Assembly (NCBI GenBank): GCA_958296175.1
Contig: OY282448.1
Location: 1,360,472-1,424,471, forward strand
DNA: 64,000 nt
Source of the DNA: an uncultured Chloroflexota bacterium
GTDB lineage: Bacteria; Chloroflexota; UBA11872
Reading direction: 5' to 3'
The position numbers and the translations under genes were made by a program. Below are positions 1 to 8,881 of this stretch, piece after piece (position 1 is the first letter of the stretch; every line of letters begins with the position of its first letter). The notes beneath the pieces are model-generated. The model was given only the letters and a program-made list of their open reading frames with translations, did not search any database and had not been told where the DNA came from.

Positions 1-195
1 CGGGCCGTGGGTGTCGCGCCGAAGCGGCGTTCGGCTAAATCCCAGGGCGGCGGCAGGCCGCCTGCGGGCGGGCGCGTCCGGCGTTCGCCGGTCTGGAAAT
101 CGATCCTGCGGTGGACCGTCGCTCCGAACCGGTCCGCGCCGCCTCCCTCCCCCGGATTTCTGCGGTGACCGTGCGTTTCGGGCGCGGCGTCACGT

Positions 196-201
196 TATAC
201 T
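196..201 (+). promoter_or_regulatory. possible -10 element ahead of the transporter operon
   Basis: TATACT lies 72 bases before the first gene of the operon. I see no good -35 hexamer at 16-18 bases spacing, so this is a weak call. The first 272 bases hold no convincing gene; the reading frames there are arginine-rich shadows. Confidence 0.3.
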
Positions 202-272
202 GGCCGCGTTTGCGTCCACACGTGCCCGACACCAGTGAGTGACGGGCGGAGCTTGCACGAGGAGAGGCTGAC

Positions 273-1442
273 GTGAAGTCCTGGCTTGGGAAACGAATGG
301 CGGCAACAGGCCTGCTGGTGCTGCTGATGCTGGCGGTTGCGGCGTGCGGCGAGCAGGGCCCCCTCCGCGTCGGCGTCATGCAGTCCGTCACCGGCCCCGG
401 CGAGAGCTACGGCACGGTGATCGTGCAGGCCATGGAGATGGCCGTGGACCAGATCAACGAGGCCGGCGGCGTCGACGGCCGCATGCTGGAAATCATTGTC
501 GAGGACACCAAGTGCGGGGCGCAGGACGCCATCACCGCCTACAACAAGCTCACCGACGTGAACGGCGTGAAAATCATCCTCGGCACCACGTGCAGCGGCG
601 CCATGCTGGGCGCTGCGCCGCTGGCCGAGCGCGACGGCGTGGTCCTCTTCTCCGCGTCGGCCACCAACCCTGACATCTCCGAGGCCGGGGATTACATCTT
701 CCGCACCGCCATCAACGACCTGCAGCTGGGCACGGACATGGGCAACCTGATCTGGTCCGACGGCGTCCGCAACCTGGCCACCATCACCGAGTCGACCGAC
801 TACGCCGAAGGCGTGCGGCGCACCTCCGTGGCGCAGTTCGAGAGCCTGGGCGGGACGATCGCGGCCGAGGAGCGCTTCGCCTCCGACACCACCGACTTCC
901 GCAGCCAGCTGGAGAAGCTGCTGAACGCCAACCCGGACGGCCTGCTGGTGTCCGTGCAGGGCGAGTTCTCCGGCGGCACGATCCTCAAGCAGGTGCGCGA
1001 GCTGGGCTACGACGGCCCCATCTTCGGCGAGTCGGTGACCGCCGGAACGCAGGCCCTGGAAGTCGCCGGGGACGCCGCCACGGGCTTGAAGTCGGTGCTG
1101 CCCGACCTCGACCCCGGCAACCAGTCCGCGCAGCAGTTCCTGGCCGACTTCCGCGAGCGCTACGGGTACGTCACGCTCCCCTGGTTCTTGGGGTCGGCCT
1201 ACGACGACGTCTTCATCACCGCCGAGTGCCTGTCGCAGACGGGCGACGACCAGGACGCCGACGGATTCCGCGACTGCCTGTACGGCATCACCTGGAGCGG
1301 AACGATCGGCGACGACTACGGCTTTGACGACAAGGGCGAAGTCATCGGCCTTTCCAACGCGGTCGTGCAAGTCCTGCCGACGGACGAACGCACCGAGGAG
1401 AACAACGGCTACAAAGTCTTGGGCGGCATTCCCAGCACATAA
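273..1442 (+). CDS. livK: branched-chain amino-acid ABC transporter substrate-binding lipoprotein
   Basis: Extracytoplasmic solute-binding protein of the Leu/Ile/Val-binding family (Peripla_BP_6 type), delivering amino acids or related small amides to the permeases encoded downstream. The 389-residue product starts at GTG behind a GGAGAGG ribosome site. Residues 1-24 form a lipoprotein signal peptide with lipobox AVAAC and lipidated Cys25. The mature part begins LRVGVMQSVTGPG, the usual first strand, and continues with the two-lobe fold (AMEMAVDQINEAGGVDG, then SASATNP). It is first in an operon with two permeases and two ATPases. Substrate cannot be read from sequence; the symbol follows family and context. 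Confidence 0.9.
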   Translation: MKSWLGKRMAATGLLVLLMLAVAACGEQGPLRVGVMQSVTGPGESYGTVIVQAMEMAVDQINEAGGVDGRMLEIIVEDTKCGAQDAITAYNKLTDVNGVKIILGTTCSGAMLGAAPLAERDGVVLFSASATNPDISEAGDYIFRTAINDLQLGTDMGNLIWSDGVRNLATITESTDYAEGVRRTSVAQFESLGGTIAAEERFASDTTDFRSQLEKLLNANPDGLLVSVQGEFSGGTILKQVRELGYDGPIFGESVTAGTQALEVAGDAATGLKSVLPDLDPGNQSAQQFLADFRERYGYVTLPWFLGSAYDDVFITAECLSQTGDDQDADGFRDCLYGITWSGTIGDDYGFDDKGEVIGLSNAVVQVLPTDERTEENNGYKVLGGIPST

Positions 1443-1474
1443 GCCGCACCGACGCGCCCGTCGATCCGCGGCGT

Positions 1475-1558
1475 TGGCCCGCCCCGCGCGGGCCAGCGCC
1501 GCGGCCGTGGCGGGCCCTGGAACGGTCCGCCCGCAGCGTCCGGCCTGGACGCTGCGGG
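1475..1558 (+). promoter_or_regulatory. two GC-rich hairpins between binding-protein and permease genes
   Basis: The 141-base gap between the first two genes contains GGCCCGC/GCGGGCC (1475-1493) and a perfect 12-bp stem, CCCGCAGCGTCC with its complement, around a 5-base loop (1530-1558). There is no T-tract, so mRNA stabilisation or partial attenuation is more likely than full termination. It would fit the usual excess of binding protein over permease (inference). Confidence 0.5.
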
Positions 1559-1583
1559 CGCGCGTCGTCGCACGGGTGCGGCG

Positions 1584-2972
1584 ATGACGACCGCCCGCTC
1601 GAGCGTCAGCCCGACGCGCGGTTTGCGCAGATGGCAAGGGCGGCAGACGCAGCTGCTGGCCGGCGCGCTGGCCGCGGCGGCGGCCGCGTACGTGGCGTGG
1701 AAGATCGGGCAATCGCCCGATCAGGCCCTGCAATTTACGCTCAACGGCTTGGCCGTGGGCGCGGTGTACGCCCTGCTGGCCATGGGGTTCACCCTGGTCT
1801 ACAGCACGGTCTGGTTCTTCGATCTGTACTACGGCGCCGCCGCCGCGTTGGGCGCGTACGGCGTCTTCTACCTGCGCTCGCACGACTTTCTCGGCGGGCA
1901 GTACGCGGTCAATTCGCCGGTGGTCAACACGGTGTTTGCCCTGGTGGCCGCGGGCGTTTCGGGCTGGGTGCTGCACGTCGTCCTTTATCGGCGCGTGCGA
2001 ACCCGCGCCAACCCAACCGTGCTGCTGTCCCTGGTGGGCGCGCTGGCGGCGGGCGTCGGCGTCTACACGGGACTGCTGCTGGCCAACCCGGAACAGCTCC
2101 ACGTCATGCTCAGCCCCGTGGTTGGGGTGCTGGTCATGGCCGCCGCGGCCGTGCTGCTGCGGCGGGGCATGCGGCGCGTGTCAGCGCGCGCGGACGCCTG
2201 GCCGCTGCGCGCGCTGGCGCTGGCGGTTGCGGCGGCTGCGGGCGCAGCCGCCGGGTTCCTGCTGGCGGGCGCCCCCGACGCCAGCTTGTACCTGAGCTGG
2301 GGCGTGTCCTGCGTGCTGGCGGGCTGCGTCGGCCTGGCGCTGTACCGCGGTCTCTACGTCTACGTGCGCGCGCGCGCCACGTCGCCCCTGATTATGTTGG
2401 TGGCCTCGCTCGGCATTCTGCTGACCATCTCGGCCTTCATCGTCATCGTGTTCCGCAGCGCGCCGCGGCCGCTGCCGGAGGCCCTGGGAGGCTCGCCCTG
2501 GTCCGTGGCCGGCGCCGCCATCAAGGGGTTCAACGTCTTTGCCATTGGTCTGGCGCTGGCGGGCTTCGCGGCGCTGTGGCTGCTGGTCAAAAAAACCGCG
2601 TTCGGCAAGGCGGTGCGGGCTATTGGGGACGACGAAGAAGTCTCGAAAGTCGTAGGGATCGACACTACGGTCGTCATCGCCGTGGTGTTCTTCATCGGCG
2701 CGGTCTACGCCGCCGTGGCCGGCATCCTCACCGGCCACGATACGGCCATCCAGCCCCGCATGGGCCTGCTGCTGCTGATGAAAGGCTGGATCGCGTCCGT
2801 GATCGGCGGCCTGGGCAACATCAACGGCGCCTTGATCGGCGGGTTCGCCTTGGGCCTGATCGAACAGTTCGGCATCTGGGACCTGGCCGGCGAGTGGAAA
2901 GACGTCGTAGCGTTCGTGGCTCTGATCGTCTTCCTGTCGTTTTGGCCCAAGGGCCTGCTGGCGAGGAAATAA
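1584..2972 (+). CDS. livH: branched-chain amino-acid ABC transporter permease, LivH type, with enlarged membrane region
   Basis: Inner-membrane permease of the LivH family. The N-terminal helix pair (NGLAVGAVYALLAMGFTLVY, from about residue 50) and the C-terminal coupling region (AVRAIGDDEEVSKVVGID, then GGLGNINGALIGG) are typical. The protein has 462 residues against about 290-310 for the family. The excess lies at roughly residues 130-265 as additional hydrophobic segments. One segment around LYRRVRTRANP resembles the later LYRGLYVYVRARATSP, suggesting internal duplication. It starts at ATG after the hairpin-bearing gap. Confidence 0.88.
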   Translation: MTTARSSVSPTRGLRRWQGRQTQLLAGALAAAAAAYVAWKIGQSPDQALQFTLNGLAVGAVYALLAMGFTLVYSTVWFFDLYYGAAAALGAYGVFYLRSHDFLGGQYAVNSPVVNTVFALVAAGVSGWVLHVVLYRRVRTRANPTVLLSLVGALAAGVGVYTGLLLANPEQLHVMLSPVVGVLVMAAAAVLLRRGMRRVSARADAWPLRALALAVAAAAGAAAGFLLAGAPDASLYLSWGVSCVLAGCVGLALYRGLYVYVRARATSPLIMLVASLGILLTISAFIVIVFRSAPRPLPEALGGSPWSVAGAAIKGFNVFAIGLALAGFAALWLLVKKTAFGKAVRAIGDDEEVSKVVGIDTTVVIAVVFFIGAVYAAVAGILTGHDTAIQPRMGLLLLMKGWIASVIGGLGNINGALIGGFALGLIEQFGIWDLAGEWKDVVAFVALIVFLSFWPKGLLARK

Positions 2973-3057
2973 CCCCCATGCGCGCCCCTCGCCGCCCTGC
3001 CGCCCCTGCAAACGCCTTTGGCATTTCCCCGCACCTCCGGCCCAGGCGGCAGTTCCA

Positions 3058-4095
3058 GTGACCGCCCTCGCCCGGCGCGCGTTCCAGCCCGGCGAACTGC
3101 GCCGCCGCGCCGCCGCAGGCGACGTGAAGCTGTGGGCCAGCCTGCTCATTCTGGTCTGGGCCGCCGTCTTCATGATCTGGCAAGGCCTCGGCTTTGCCAT
3201 CTCCATCGGCTCCGTGTTTGCCATCTGGGCAATCCTGGCCGTCAGCCTCAATCTGGTGGTTGGCTATGCCGGCCTGCTGTCGGTTGGCCACATTGGATTC
3301 TTTGGCATCGGCGCCTACGCCGCGGCCATCCTCACGTCGAACGCGTCGTACGAACAACTGCGCACGGAAGCTATCCCCACCTTCGCCTGGCCGTTCTTCG
3401 CCGCGCTGCCGGTCAGCATTGCGCTGGTCGGCGTGGCGGCGGTGGTGGTGGGGGTCGTGCTCAACCGCTTCCGCGACGATATCTACGTGCTGGTGTCCTT
3501 CGGCTTCGCCATCATTGCGTTCAACGTCTTCTTGAATGGACGCGGGCTTACCCGCGGAGCGTTCGGCGTGCACCAGATCGCCAGGCCCGCCATCGGCGGC
3601 TGGGAGCTGACGGGCGAGCTGGAGTTCCTCATCCTGCTGCTGGTGTTCCTGGCCCTGACGGTGGCGGTCTCCTGGCTCATCGTGACGTCGTCGTTTGGAC
3701 GAGTGCTCACCGCCATCCGGGAGGACGAGCAAGCCATCGAAGTCTTTGGCTACCGCGCAACGCATTACAAGCTGGCAATCTGGGTCATCTCGGCCATGCT
3801 GGCGGGGTTGGCGGGCGCGTTGTTTGCCAGCTGGACCAGCTTCATCGACCCCAACTCGTTCATCCTGCTGGAGTCGGTGCTGCTGGTGAGCATCGTGATT
3901 CTGGGCGGGCTGGCCTCCATCTGGGGGTCGTTGCTCGGCGCCATGGCCTTCGTCTTGCTGGAAGAAGGCATGCGGTTTCTGCCGTTTTTGCCCGCGGAAT
4001 ACGTTGGCCAGGCCCGGCAGGCGGTTTTGGGAATCCTGCTGGTGCTGCTGATGCTGTTCAGACCGCAAGGTCTGGTTGGGAGGTACCGGCTGTGA
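3058..4095 (+). CDS. livM: branched-chain amino-acid ABC transporter permease, LivM type
   Basis: Second inner-membrane permease of the transporter. The 345-residue product starts at GTG; the family motif NLVVGYAGLLSVGHIGFFGI occurs near residues 64-83 and the C-terminal cytoplasmic loop RVLTAIREDEQAIEVFGY near residues 219-236, followed by ASIWGSLLGA. It is strongly hydrophobic with about nine to ten predicted membrane segments. Its stop overlaps the GTG of the next gene (GTGA at 4092-4095), indicating translational coupling with the ATPase. Confidence 0.9.
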   Translation: MTALARRAFQPGELRRRAAAGDVKLWASLLILVWAAVFMIWQGLGFAISIGSVFAIWAILAVSLNLVVGYAGLLSVGHIGFFGIGAYAAAILTSNASYEQLRTEAIPTFAWPFFAALPVSIALVGVAAVVVGVVLNRFRDDIYVLVSFGFAIIAFNVFLNGRGLTRGAFGVHQIARPAIGGWELTGELEFLILLLVFLALTVAVSWLIVTSSFGRVLTAIREDEQAIEVFGYRATHYKLAIWVISAMLAGLAGALFASWTSFIDPNSFILLESVLLVSIVILGGLASIWGSLLGAMAFVLLEEGMRFLPFLPAEYVGQARQAVLGILLVLLMLFRPQGLVGRYRL

Positions 4096-4940
4096 GCGGC
4101 GGCGATGGCAGCGGCGGCAGCGATGACGTGCGCGTGGATCTGCCGCTGGAAGAGATTGGCCTTTCGAAGCACTTCCACTCGTGGGAGAACTTGTACACCG
4201 GCCAGGACGGACTGGCGCTGGAGACGATCGGCGTTTCCAAAAGCTTTGGCGCGGTCAAGGCGGTGGACCGGTTGACCCTTGCCATCCCCCGCAAGGGCAT
4301 GACCAGCATCGTCGGGCCCAACGGTTCCGGAAAATCGACGCTCATGAACCTGTTGAGCGGCACGCTGCCTCTGGACGGGGGGCTGGTGGTCATCGACGAG
4401 GTGGGGCTCAAGGTCGTGAAACCCTACGAAACGCCCCAGCACGGCCTCACCCGCACCTTCCAGGAAGTGCGGCTCTTCGACCAGATCAGCGTGTGGGACA
4501 ACATCATGGTGGTGCTGACCGAACGCCGCCCCTTCGCCGCGCTGCTGGAACGCTCGAAGCCCGGCCACCGCCAGAAAGCCCGCGGCATTCTTCAGAGTGT
4601 GGGCTTGTGGGAGAAGCGAGACGTCATGGCGCAGGAGCTGTCGTACGGCCAGCGCAAGCTGCTGGAGATTGGCCGCGCCATGGCGCTGGACGTCGACACC
4701 TACCTGTTCGACGAGCCGTTCGCCGGCCTGTTTCCCCAGATGCTGGAGCGGGTCAAAGACCTGATGAAACAGATTCGAGACTCGGGCCGCACGATTGTGT
4801 TCGTCTCGCACAACATGGACATCGTGCGCGAGCTGTCGAACCGCATCATCGTGCTGGACAGCGGCCAGCTTCTGGCGGAAGGGGACGTCGAACCGGTCCT
4901 CGGCCGGCCGGAAGTGATCGAGGCCTACCTGGGCGCTTGA
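4092..4940 (+). CDS. livG: branched-chain amino-acid ABC transporter ATP-binding protein, LivG type
   Basis: Cytoplasmic ATPase of 282 residues. I place the start at GTG 4092, overlapping the livM stop, although the frame is open further upstream. An acidic, glycine-rich leader of about 35 residues precedes the ABC core. Visible motifs are Walker A GPNGSGKST, signature ELSYGQRK, Walker B TYLFDEP followed by FAGLFP, and H-loop VFVSHNMD. It pairs with the next gene to form the heterodimeric ATPase. Confidence 0.9.
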   Translation: MSGGDGSGGSDDVRVDLPLEEIGLSKHFHSWENLYTGQDGLALETIGVSKSFGAVKAVDRLTLAIPRKGMTSIVGPNGSGKSTLMNLLSGTLPLDGGLVVIDEVGLKVVKPYETPQHGLTRTFQEVRLFDQISVWDNIMVVLTERRPFAALLERSKPGHRQKARGILQSVGLWEKRDVMAQELSYGQRKLLEIGRAMALDVDTYLFDEPFAGLFPQMLERVKDLMKQIRDSGRTIVFVSHNMDIVRELSNRIIVLDSGQLLAEGDVEPVLGRPEVIEAYLGA

Positions 4941-4950
4941 ACGTGACGCC

Positions 4951-5703
4951 ATGAACGCCCCCGACGACCGCAACGGCGCGATGCTGCTGGAGCTGGTGGA
5001 CGTGTCCGTGAGCTACGGGCCCGTGCGGGCCTTGAACGAAATTTCGCTAGGCGTCCGCAAGGGCGAAGTCGTGGCCGTGATGGGTCCCAACGGCGCCGGC
5101 AAATCCACCGTGCTGAAGGCCGTCATGGGGTTGGCGCCCGTGGTCGGAGGCGCGGTGATCTGGCGCGGCCGCCCGCTGGCCGCCGCCACGCACGAGATCG
5201 TGAAGCAAGGCATTGCCTTCGTGCCGCAAGGCCGGCGGGTGTTTACGCATCTGACGATTCAAGAAAACCTGGAAATGGGCTGCCTCTATCTGAACGACCA
5301 CGCAGAGAAGCAGCGCCGCCTGCAGACCGTGCTGGACCTCTTTCCCGTCCTGCACCAAAAGCGCCGCGACCTGGCCAGCCAGATGTCCGGCGGGCAGCAG
5401 CAGATGCTGGCGCTGGGCCGCGGCCTGATGGCAGGCCCCGACGTGCTGCTGCTGGACGAACCCACCCTGGGCCTGGCGCCGATCGTGGTCAAGGAAGTCT
5501 TTGCCAACGTGGCCAAAATCAGCCACACGCTGGAGACCACCATCATGGTGGTGGAGCACAACATCAAAGGCGTGCTGGACATTGTGGACCGCGCCTACGT
5601 CCTGAACATGGGCCGCGTCGTGCACGACGGGACGCCGGACTCGATCCGCGAGACCGACATCTTGACGCGGGTATTTCTCGGCAAAGTCGACGGCGAGCCG
5701 TAG
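4951..5703 (+). CDS. livF: branched-chain amino-acid ABC transporter ATP-binding protein, LivF type
   Basis: Second ATPase of the transporter, 250 residues, starting 10 bases after livG. Motifs are Walker A GPNGAGKST, Q-loop region VPQGRRVFTHLTIQENLEMG (typical of LivF), signature MSGGQQQMLALGR, Walker B VLLLDEPTLGLAPI and H-loop MVVEHNIK. It is the last gene of the operon. The following 100 bases are an extremely GC-rich run of GCCGGCG/GGCGCGCC palindromes with no T-tract. Confidence 0.92.
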   Translation: MNAPDDRNGAMLLELVDVSVSYGPVRALNEISLGVRKGEVVAVMGPNGAGKSTVLKAVMGLAPVVGGAVIWRGRPLAAATHEIVKQGIAFVPQGRRVFTHLTIQENLEMGCLYLNDHAEKQRRLQTVLDLFPVLHQKRRDLASQMSGGQQQMLALGRGLMAGPDVLLLDEPTLGLAPIVVKEVFANVAKISHTLETTIMVVEHNIKGVLDIVDRAYVLNMGRVVHDGTPDSIRETDILTRVFLGKVDGEP

Positions 5704-5807
5704 CCGGCCGGCGCCCGGCCGCCGCCGCGCCCGCCGCCGCGCCCGCCGGCGCGCCCGCCGGCGGCGCGCCGGTGCTAGCATCATGCCCTGCGGTGGCGGA
5801 GGATGCG

Positions 5808-6881
5808 GTGTCCCAGTCGCTGGCTGACTTGCGGCAGACCATCGACGACGTCGACGAGCGTCTGGTCGAGCTGCTGGCCGAACGCGCCGAGATCGTGCAC
5901 GAAATCGGACGGCTCAAAGCGGCCGCCGGCGAGCAGGTCTTCGACACCGTCCGCGAACAGCAGGTGCTGGAACGCGTCGCCCGGCTCAATCCCGGTCCTT
6001 ACCGCGCCGAGCACGTGCGGGCGATCTTCCTCGAGATCATGTCGGCCTCGCGCAGCCTGGAAGAACCGCTGCAGGTGGCCTACCTGGGCCCGCCGCACAC
6101 GTTCAGCCATCAGGCCGCGCAGCAGCACTTCGGGCGCTCGGCCGACCTGGTGCCGCTCAGCTCCTTCACCGACATCTTCGACTTCGTCGACCGCTCGCCG
6201 CGCGCGTCCGGCGTGGTGCCGATCGAGAACACCACCAGCGGGACCATCGGCGAGACCTTGGACCTTTTCGCGGCGCACACGGTGCACGTCAACTCCGAAA
6301 TCCTGCTGCAGGTCTCGCACAACCTGATCGCCGTCTCCGCGTCGGCGCCGTGGACCACGGTGTACTCGCACCCGCAGGCAATTGCCCAATGCCGCGGCTG
6401 GCTGGAACGCCGCCGCCTGCGGGCGGCGGTGATCGAGGTGGCCAGCACCGCCGACGCCGCCCGCCGCGCGGCCGACGAGCCGGACGCCGCCGCCATCGGC
6501 CCGGCCAGCGCCGCCGAGGCCTTCGGGCTGAACGTGCTGCACCGCGACATCCAGGACGTGGCCTCGAACCAGACCCGCTTCTACGTGATCGGCGACTCGC
6601 CGGCCGCGCGCACGGGGTGCGACAAGACGGCGCTGATGGTGGCCGTGAGCGACCGCGTGGGCGCGCTGCACGACGTGTTGGGGCAGCTGCGCGCGCACGG
6701 CCTGAACCTCAGCTTCATTCAGTCGCGCCCGTCGCGGCTCAAGCCCGGCGACTACGTCTTCTTCCTGGAGCTGCGCGGGCATCCCCAGGACGTTGCGGTG
6801 ATCGACGCGCTGCGCTCGCTGTCCGACGCCGCCGTGCTGACGCGCGTGCTGGGCGCCTGGCCGTCCGCGGCCGCGGCCTGA
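5808..6881 (+). CDS. pheA: bifunctional chorismate mutase / prephenate dehydratase
   Basis: Makes phenylpyruvate from chorismate in phenylalanine biosynthesis. I choose GTG 5808 because GGAGG lies six bases before it; an in-frame upstream start at 5772 has no such site. Residues 1-85 form an AroQ-type chorismate mutase (IDDVDERLVELLAERAEI). The dehydratase domain follows with VAYLGPPHTFSHQAA, the VVPIENTTSGTIGE motif and NQTRFYVIGD containing the catalytic TRF. A C-terminal ACT domain (KTALMVAVSDRVGALHDVL) carries QSRP where phenylalanine-sensing enzymes usually have ESRP. It appears monocistronic. Confidence 0.92.
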   Translation: MSQSLADLRQTIDDVDERLVELLAERAEIVHEIGRLKAAAGEQVFDTVREQQVLERVARLNPGPYRAEHVRAIFLEIMSASRSLEEPLQVAYLGPPHTFSHQAAQQHFGRSADLVPLSSFTDIFDFVDRSPRASGVVPIENTTSGTIGETLDLFAAHTVHVNSEILLQVSHNLIAVSASAPWTTVYSHPQAIAQCRGWLERRRLRAAVIEVASTADAARRAADEPDAAAIGPASAAEAFGLNVLHRDIQDVASNQTRFYVIGDSPAARTGCDKTALMVAVSDRVGALHDVLGQLRAHGLNLSFIQSRPSRLKPGDYVFFLELRGHPQDVAVIDALRSLSDAAVLTRVLGAWPSAAAA

Positions 6882-6954
6882 GCGGGGGAAGGCGCCTCGA
6901 GCTCTCGGCGGTTCGCGGTTCGGCGCGTTGGGTGTGTCGGGCGCGCGTGAGGCG

Positions 6955-7836
6955 TCAGCCGCGAGCGCGGACGGGGCGCCGGGCCTTCTCGATCGCCCTG
7001 CGCATGGCTTCGACCTCGGCGCGGGTTCGCTCGGCAAAGTCCTCGCCATCGCCCGCCCACAGAGCCGAGCGCCCCGCGTTCACCAGCACGCCGGCCGGCG
7101 CTGCGCCGAAACCCGCTTGCACCGTTTCGGCCAGCATGCCGCCTTGCGCGCCCACGCCGGGAGCCAGCATCGGCGCGCCGGGCGCGGCCGCGCGCACGCG
7201 CCGCACGTCGGAGGGCCGCGTCGCCCCCGCCACCACGCCCAGGTTGCGCCGCGTGTTCCACGTTTCGACCAGGCGCGCCATGTGCTCGTAGGCCGGCTGG
7301 CCGTCCCTGTCTGCGAACCCCTGCACGTCGTCGGCGTCGGGATTGCTGGTGCGCACGCAGGCGAACGCGCCGCGCTCGGGCCGCTCGATCAGCGGTTCGA
7401 CGGCGTCGCGCCCCAGCCAGGCGTTGAACGTGACGGCGTCCGCGCCCAGGTCGTCGAACAAGAACCTGGCGTATCGCTGCGAAGTTTCGAGGACGTCTCC
7501 GACTTTGCAGTCGACGAGCAGCACGGCGCGGTCGTCGATCATCCGGCGCAGCTCGCGCAGCAGCGCCAGACCGTCGCCCTCCAGCGCCAGATAGAAGGCC
7601 AGGTTGGGCTTGAACGCCGCAACCGACGCGGCGCAGGCGTCCACGACCTCCTGGAGAAACCTGCGCGCACCGTCGACGGATTTCGGCAGATGCTCCGGCA
7701 AGCGGGCGAGATCGACGTCCAGACCGAGACAGACCCAGGATTGCTTGTCCTCCGCCTCGCGCCAGAGGCGGTCGTCGAAGGGTTCGACCTGCGGCGCGGC
7801 GGGCCGGGCCTCCACCGCCGTCTGTTGGAGCGTCAC
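6955..7836 (-). CDS. pyrF: orotidine-5'-phosphate decarboxylase
   Basis: Last step of UMP synthesis. The protein (293 residues from GTG 7836) has CLGLDVDLARLP at its N-terminus, a lysine-bearing VDCKVGDVLETSQRYA that matches the catalytic D-K region of the long type-2 enzymes, and LAPGVGAQGG near the C-terminus. The usual DCKRGDI motif reads DCKVGDV here, so Arg is replaced by Val. An in-frame GTG at 7908 would add 24 arginine-rich residues of unlikely origin. The gene converges on pheA with a 73-base gap. Confidence 0.85.
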   Translation of the reverse strand: MTLQQTAVEARPAAPQVEPFDDRLWREAEDKQSWVCLGLDVDLARLPEHLPKSVDGARRFLQEVVDACAASVAAFKPNLAFYLALEGDGLALLRELRRMIDDRAVLLVDCKVGDVLETSQRYARFLFDDLGADAVTFNAWLGRDAVEPLIERPERGAFACVRTSNPDADDVQGFADRDGQPAYEHMARLVETWNTRRNLGVVAGATRPSDVRRVRAAAPGAPMLAPGVGAQGGMLAETVQAGFGAAPAGVLVNAGRSALWAGDGEDFAERTRAEVEAMRRAIEKARRPVRARG

Positions 7837-7925
7837 CGCGCGCGCGTTTCGCTCATGGCGGCGCTTGCGGCGCGCGCCCGCGCCTCGGTGTGCGCCTGCG
7901 ACGCGCACGTCACCTGCTGGACGGC

Positions 7926-8008
7926 GCAGACGACGGATTCCCGCCCCGCATCACGTGCGGGCCGGGCAGGGGACGGGCTGTTCGCGGGAACGACAGGGGG
8001 ACGATGGG
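7926..8008 (-). repeat. dispersed palindromic repeat, family B, copy 1
   Basis: Read on the minus strand this stretch contains GTCGTTCCCGCGAACAGCCC, then CCGCACGTGATGCGGGG and GGGAATCCGTCG. It matches an element at 11591-11675 on the plus strand. It lies in the 443-base gap between pyrF and the LysM gene, which otherwise holds only the promoter listed below. Confidence 0.55.
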
Positions 8009-8202
8009 TGTGGTGGTGTGTCGGCGCAACAGTCGCGGAATTGTGCCAGCAATGAGACCGTTCTGTACACCGGCGCGCGGGAGTGCAGCGCGTTGCCCTG
8101 TCAAAGCGCCACAGACCGCGCCGCGAGCCTCGCCGGCTCACGCGCCGCCGTCAGCCCTGCGGCGGCGGGGGCGGTCGCAGAGAACCTGCGCCCCCGGGTG
8201 TA

Positions 8203-8231
8203 TTGAAGCCAGCGCGCGCCAGTCTTATACT
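8203..8231 (+). promoter_or_regulatory. sigma-70 type promoter of the LysM gene
   Basis: TTGAAG and TATACT are separated by exactly 17 bases. The predicted transcript start is near 8238, 42 bases before the ATG. This is one of the best vegetative-type promoters in the window. Confidence 0.65.
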
Positions 8232-8279
8232 TCTCTGCGGTTGAATTGCCTGTGGGCGCTAGCCCGGAGGGCGGGCACG

Positions 8280-8507
8280 ATGGGACTTCTGGACTTTCTG
8301 AAGCGCGAGAAAAAGCCGACGGCGGTCCGTCACACTGTGAAAGTGATGCCTCGCGAGACCCTGCGAACCATCGCCGAGCGCGAATACGGGGACCAGGAGA
8401 AGTGGGAGATCATCCTCAACAAGAACAAGTGGCGGTTCGAGGGCGGTGACCCGAGCACCATCTACCCGGGGATGGACCTCGACATCCCCGAAATCGACTC
8501 GAACTAG
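8280..8507 (+). CDS. small LysM-domain protein
   Basis: A 75-residue protein that is nearly all LysM-like fold: VKVMPRETLRTIAEREYGD begins the motif and IYPGMDLDIPE ends it. No signal peptide or membrane segment is visible, so it is probably cytoplasmic, like other stand-alone LysM-type proteins with basic N-termini (GLLDFLKREKK). ATG at 8280 follows GGAGG by nine bases and a good promoter. Which ligand it binds cannot be told. Confidence 0.75.
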   Translation: MGLLDFLKREKKPTAVRHTVKVMPRETLRTIAEREYGDQEKWEIILNKNKWRFEGGDPSTIYPGMDLDIPEIDSN

Positions 8508-8575
8508 CGCGCCTCCGCGTCCGCGCGGAGGTCAGGCGCCGGCGGTTGGCATCGAACCGGCCGGCTGGCGCATGG

Positions 8576-8661
8576 TGCCGAAGGTCGGGATCGAACCGAC
8601 ACGAGGGATGATCCTCACTGGTTTTTGAGACCAGCGCGTCTACCAGTTCCGCCACTTCGGC
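8576..8661 (-). tRNA. tRNA-Leu (anticodon CAA)
   Basis: An 86-base class II tRNA on the minus strand. Acceptor GCCGAAG pairs with CTTCGGC and the discriminator is A73. The anticodon stem CTGGT/ACCAG encloses CTCAAAA with anticodon CAA. The long variable arm and GGTTCGATCCC T-arm are present. No CCA is encoded. It lies 5 bases from the tRNA-Trp gene. Confidence 0.95.
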
Positions 8662-8666
8662 TCGGG

Positions 8667-8739
8667 CAGGAGTGGAGGGACTCGAACCCCCGACCTACGG
8701 TTTTGGAGACCGTTGCTCTTCCAGCTGAGCTACACTCCT
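8667..8739 (-). tRNA. tRNA-Trp (anticodon CCA)
   Basis: A 73-base tRNA on the minus strand. Acceptor AGGAGTG pairs with CACTCCT and the discriminator is G73, as expected for tryptophan. The loop CTCCAAA within ACGGT/ACCGT gives anticodon CCA. It is upstream of tRNA-Leu in the same orientation, so the two are probably cotranscribed. Confidence 0.96.
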
Positions 8740-8881
8740 CGGCTGTCGCCACGCTAGCACAGCGCACCGCGCCCGTTCGTGCGAACGCCGACCCTCGCAC
8801 CGCCCGCGTCCCCGTCGAGTCCAGGCGCACTCGCCGTCTGGCGCTGCCGTCGGCGGCGGCTCACCGCCCAACGAACGCCGC

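Noticed and set aside
195..2102. A 635-residue minus-strand frame across livK and livH
   Set aside because: Antisense of two well-supported genes; low-complexity Val/Gly/Arg composition.
5704..5770. GC-rich palindromes after livF as an intrinsic terminator
   Set aside because: Hairpins are possible, but there is no T-tract and the run is simple GCC/GGC repetition.
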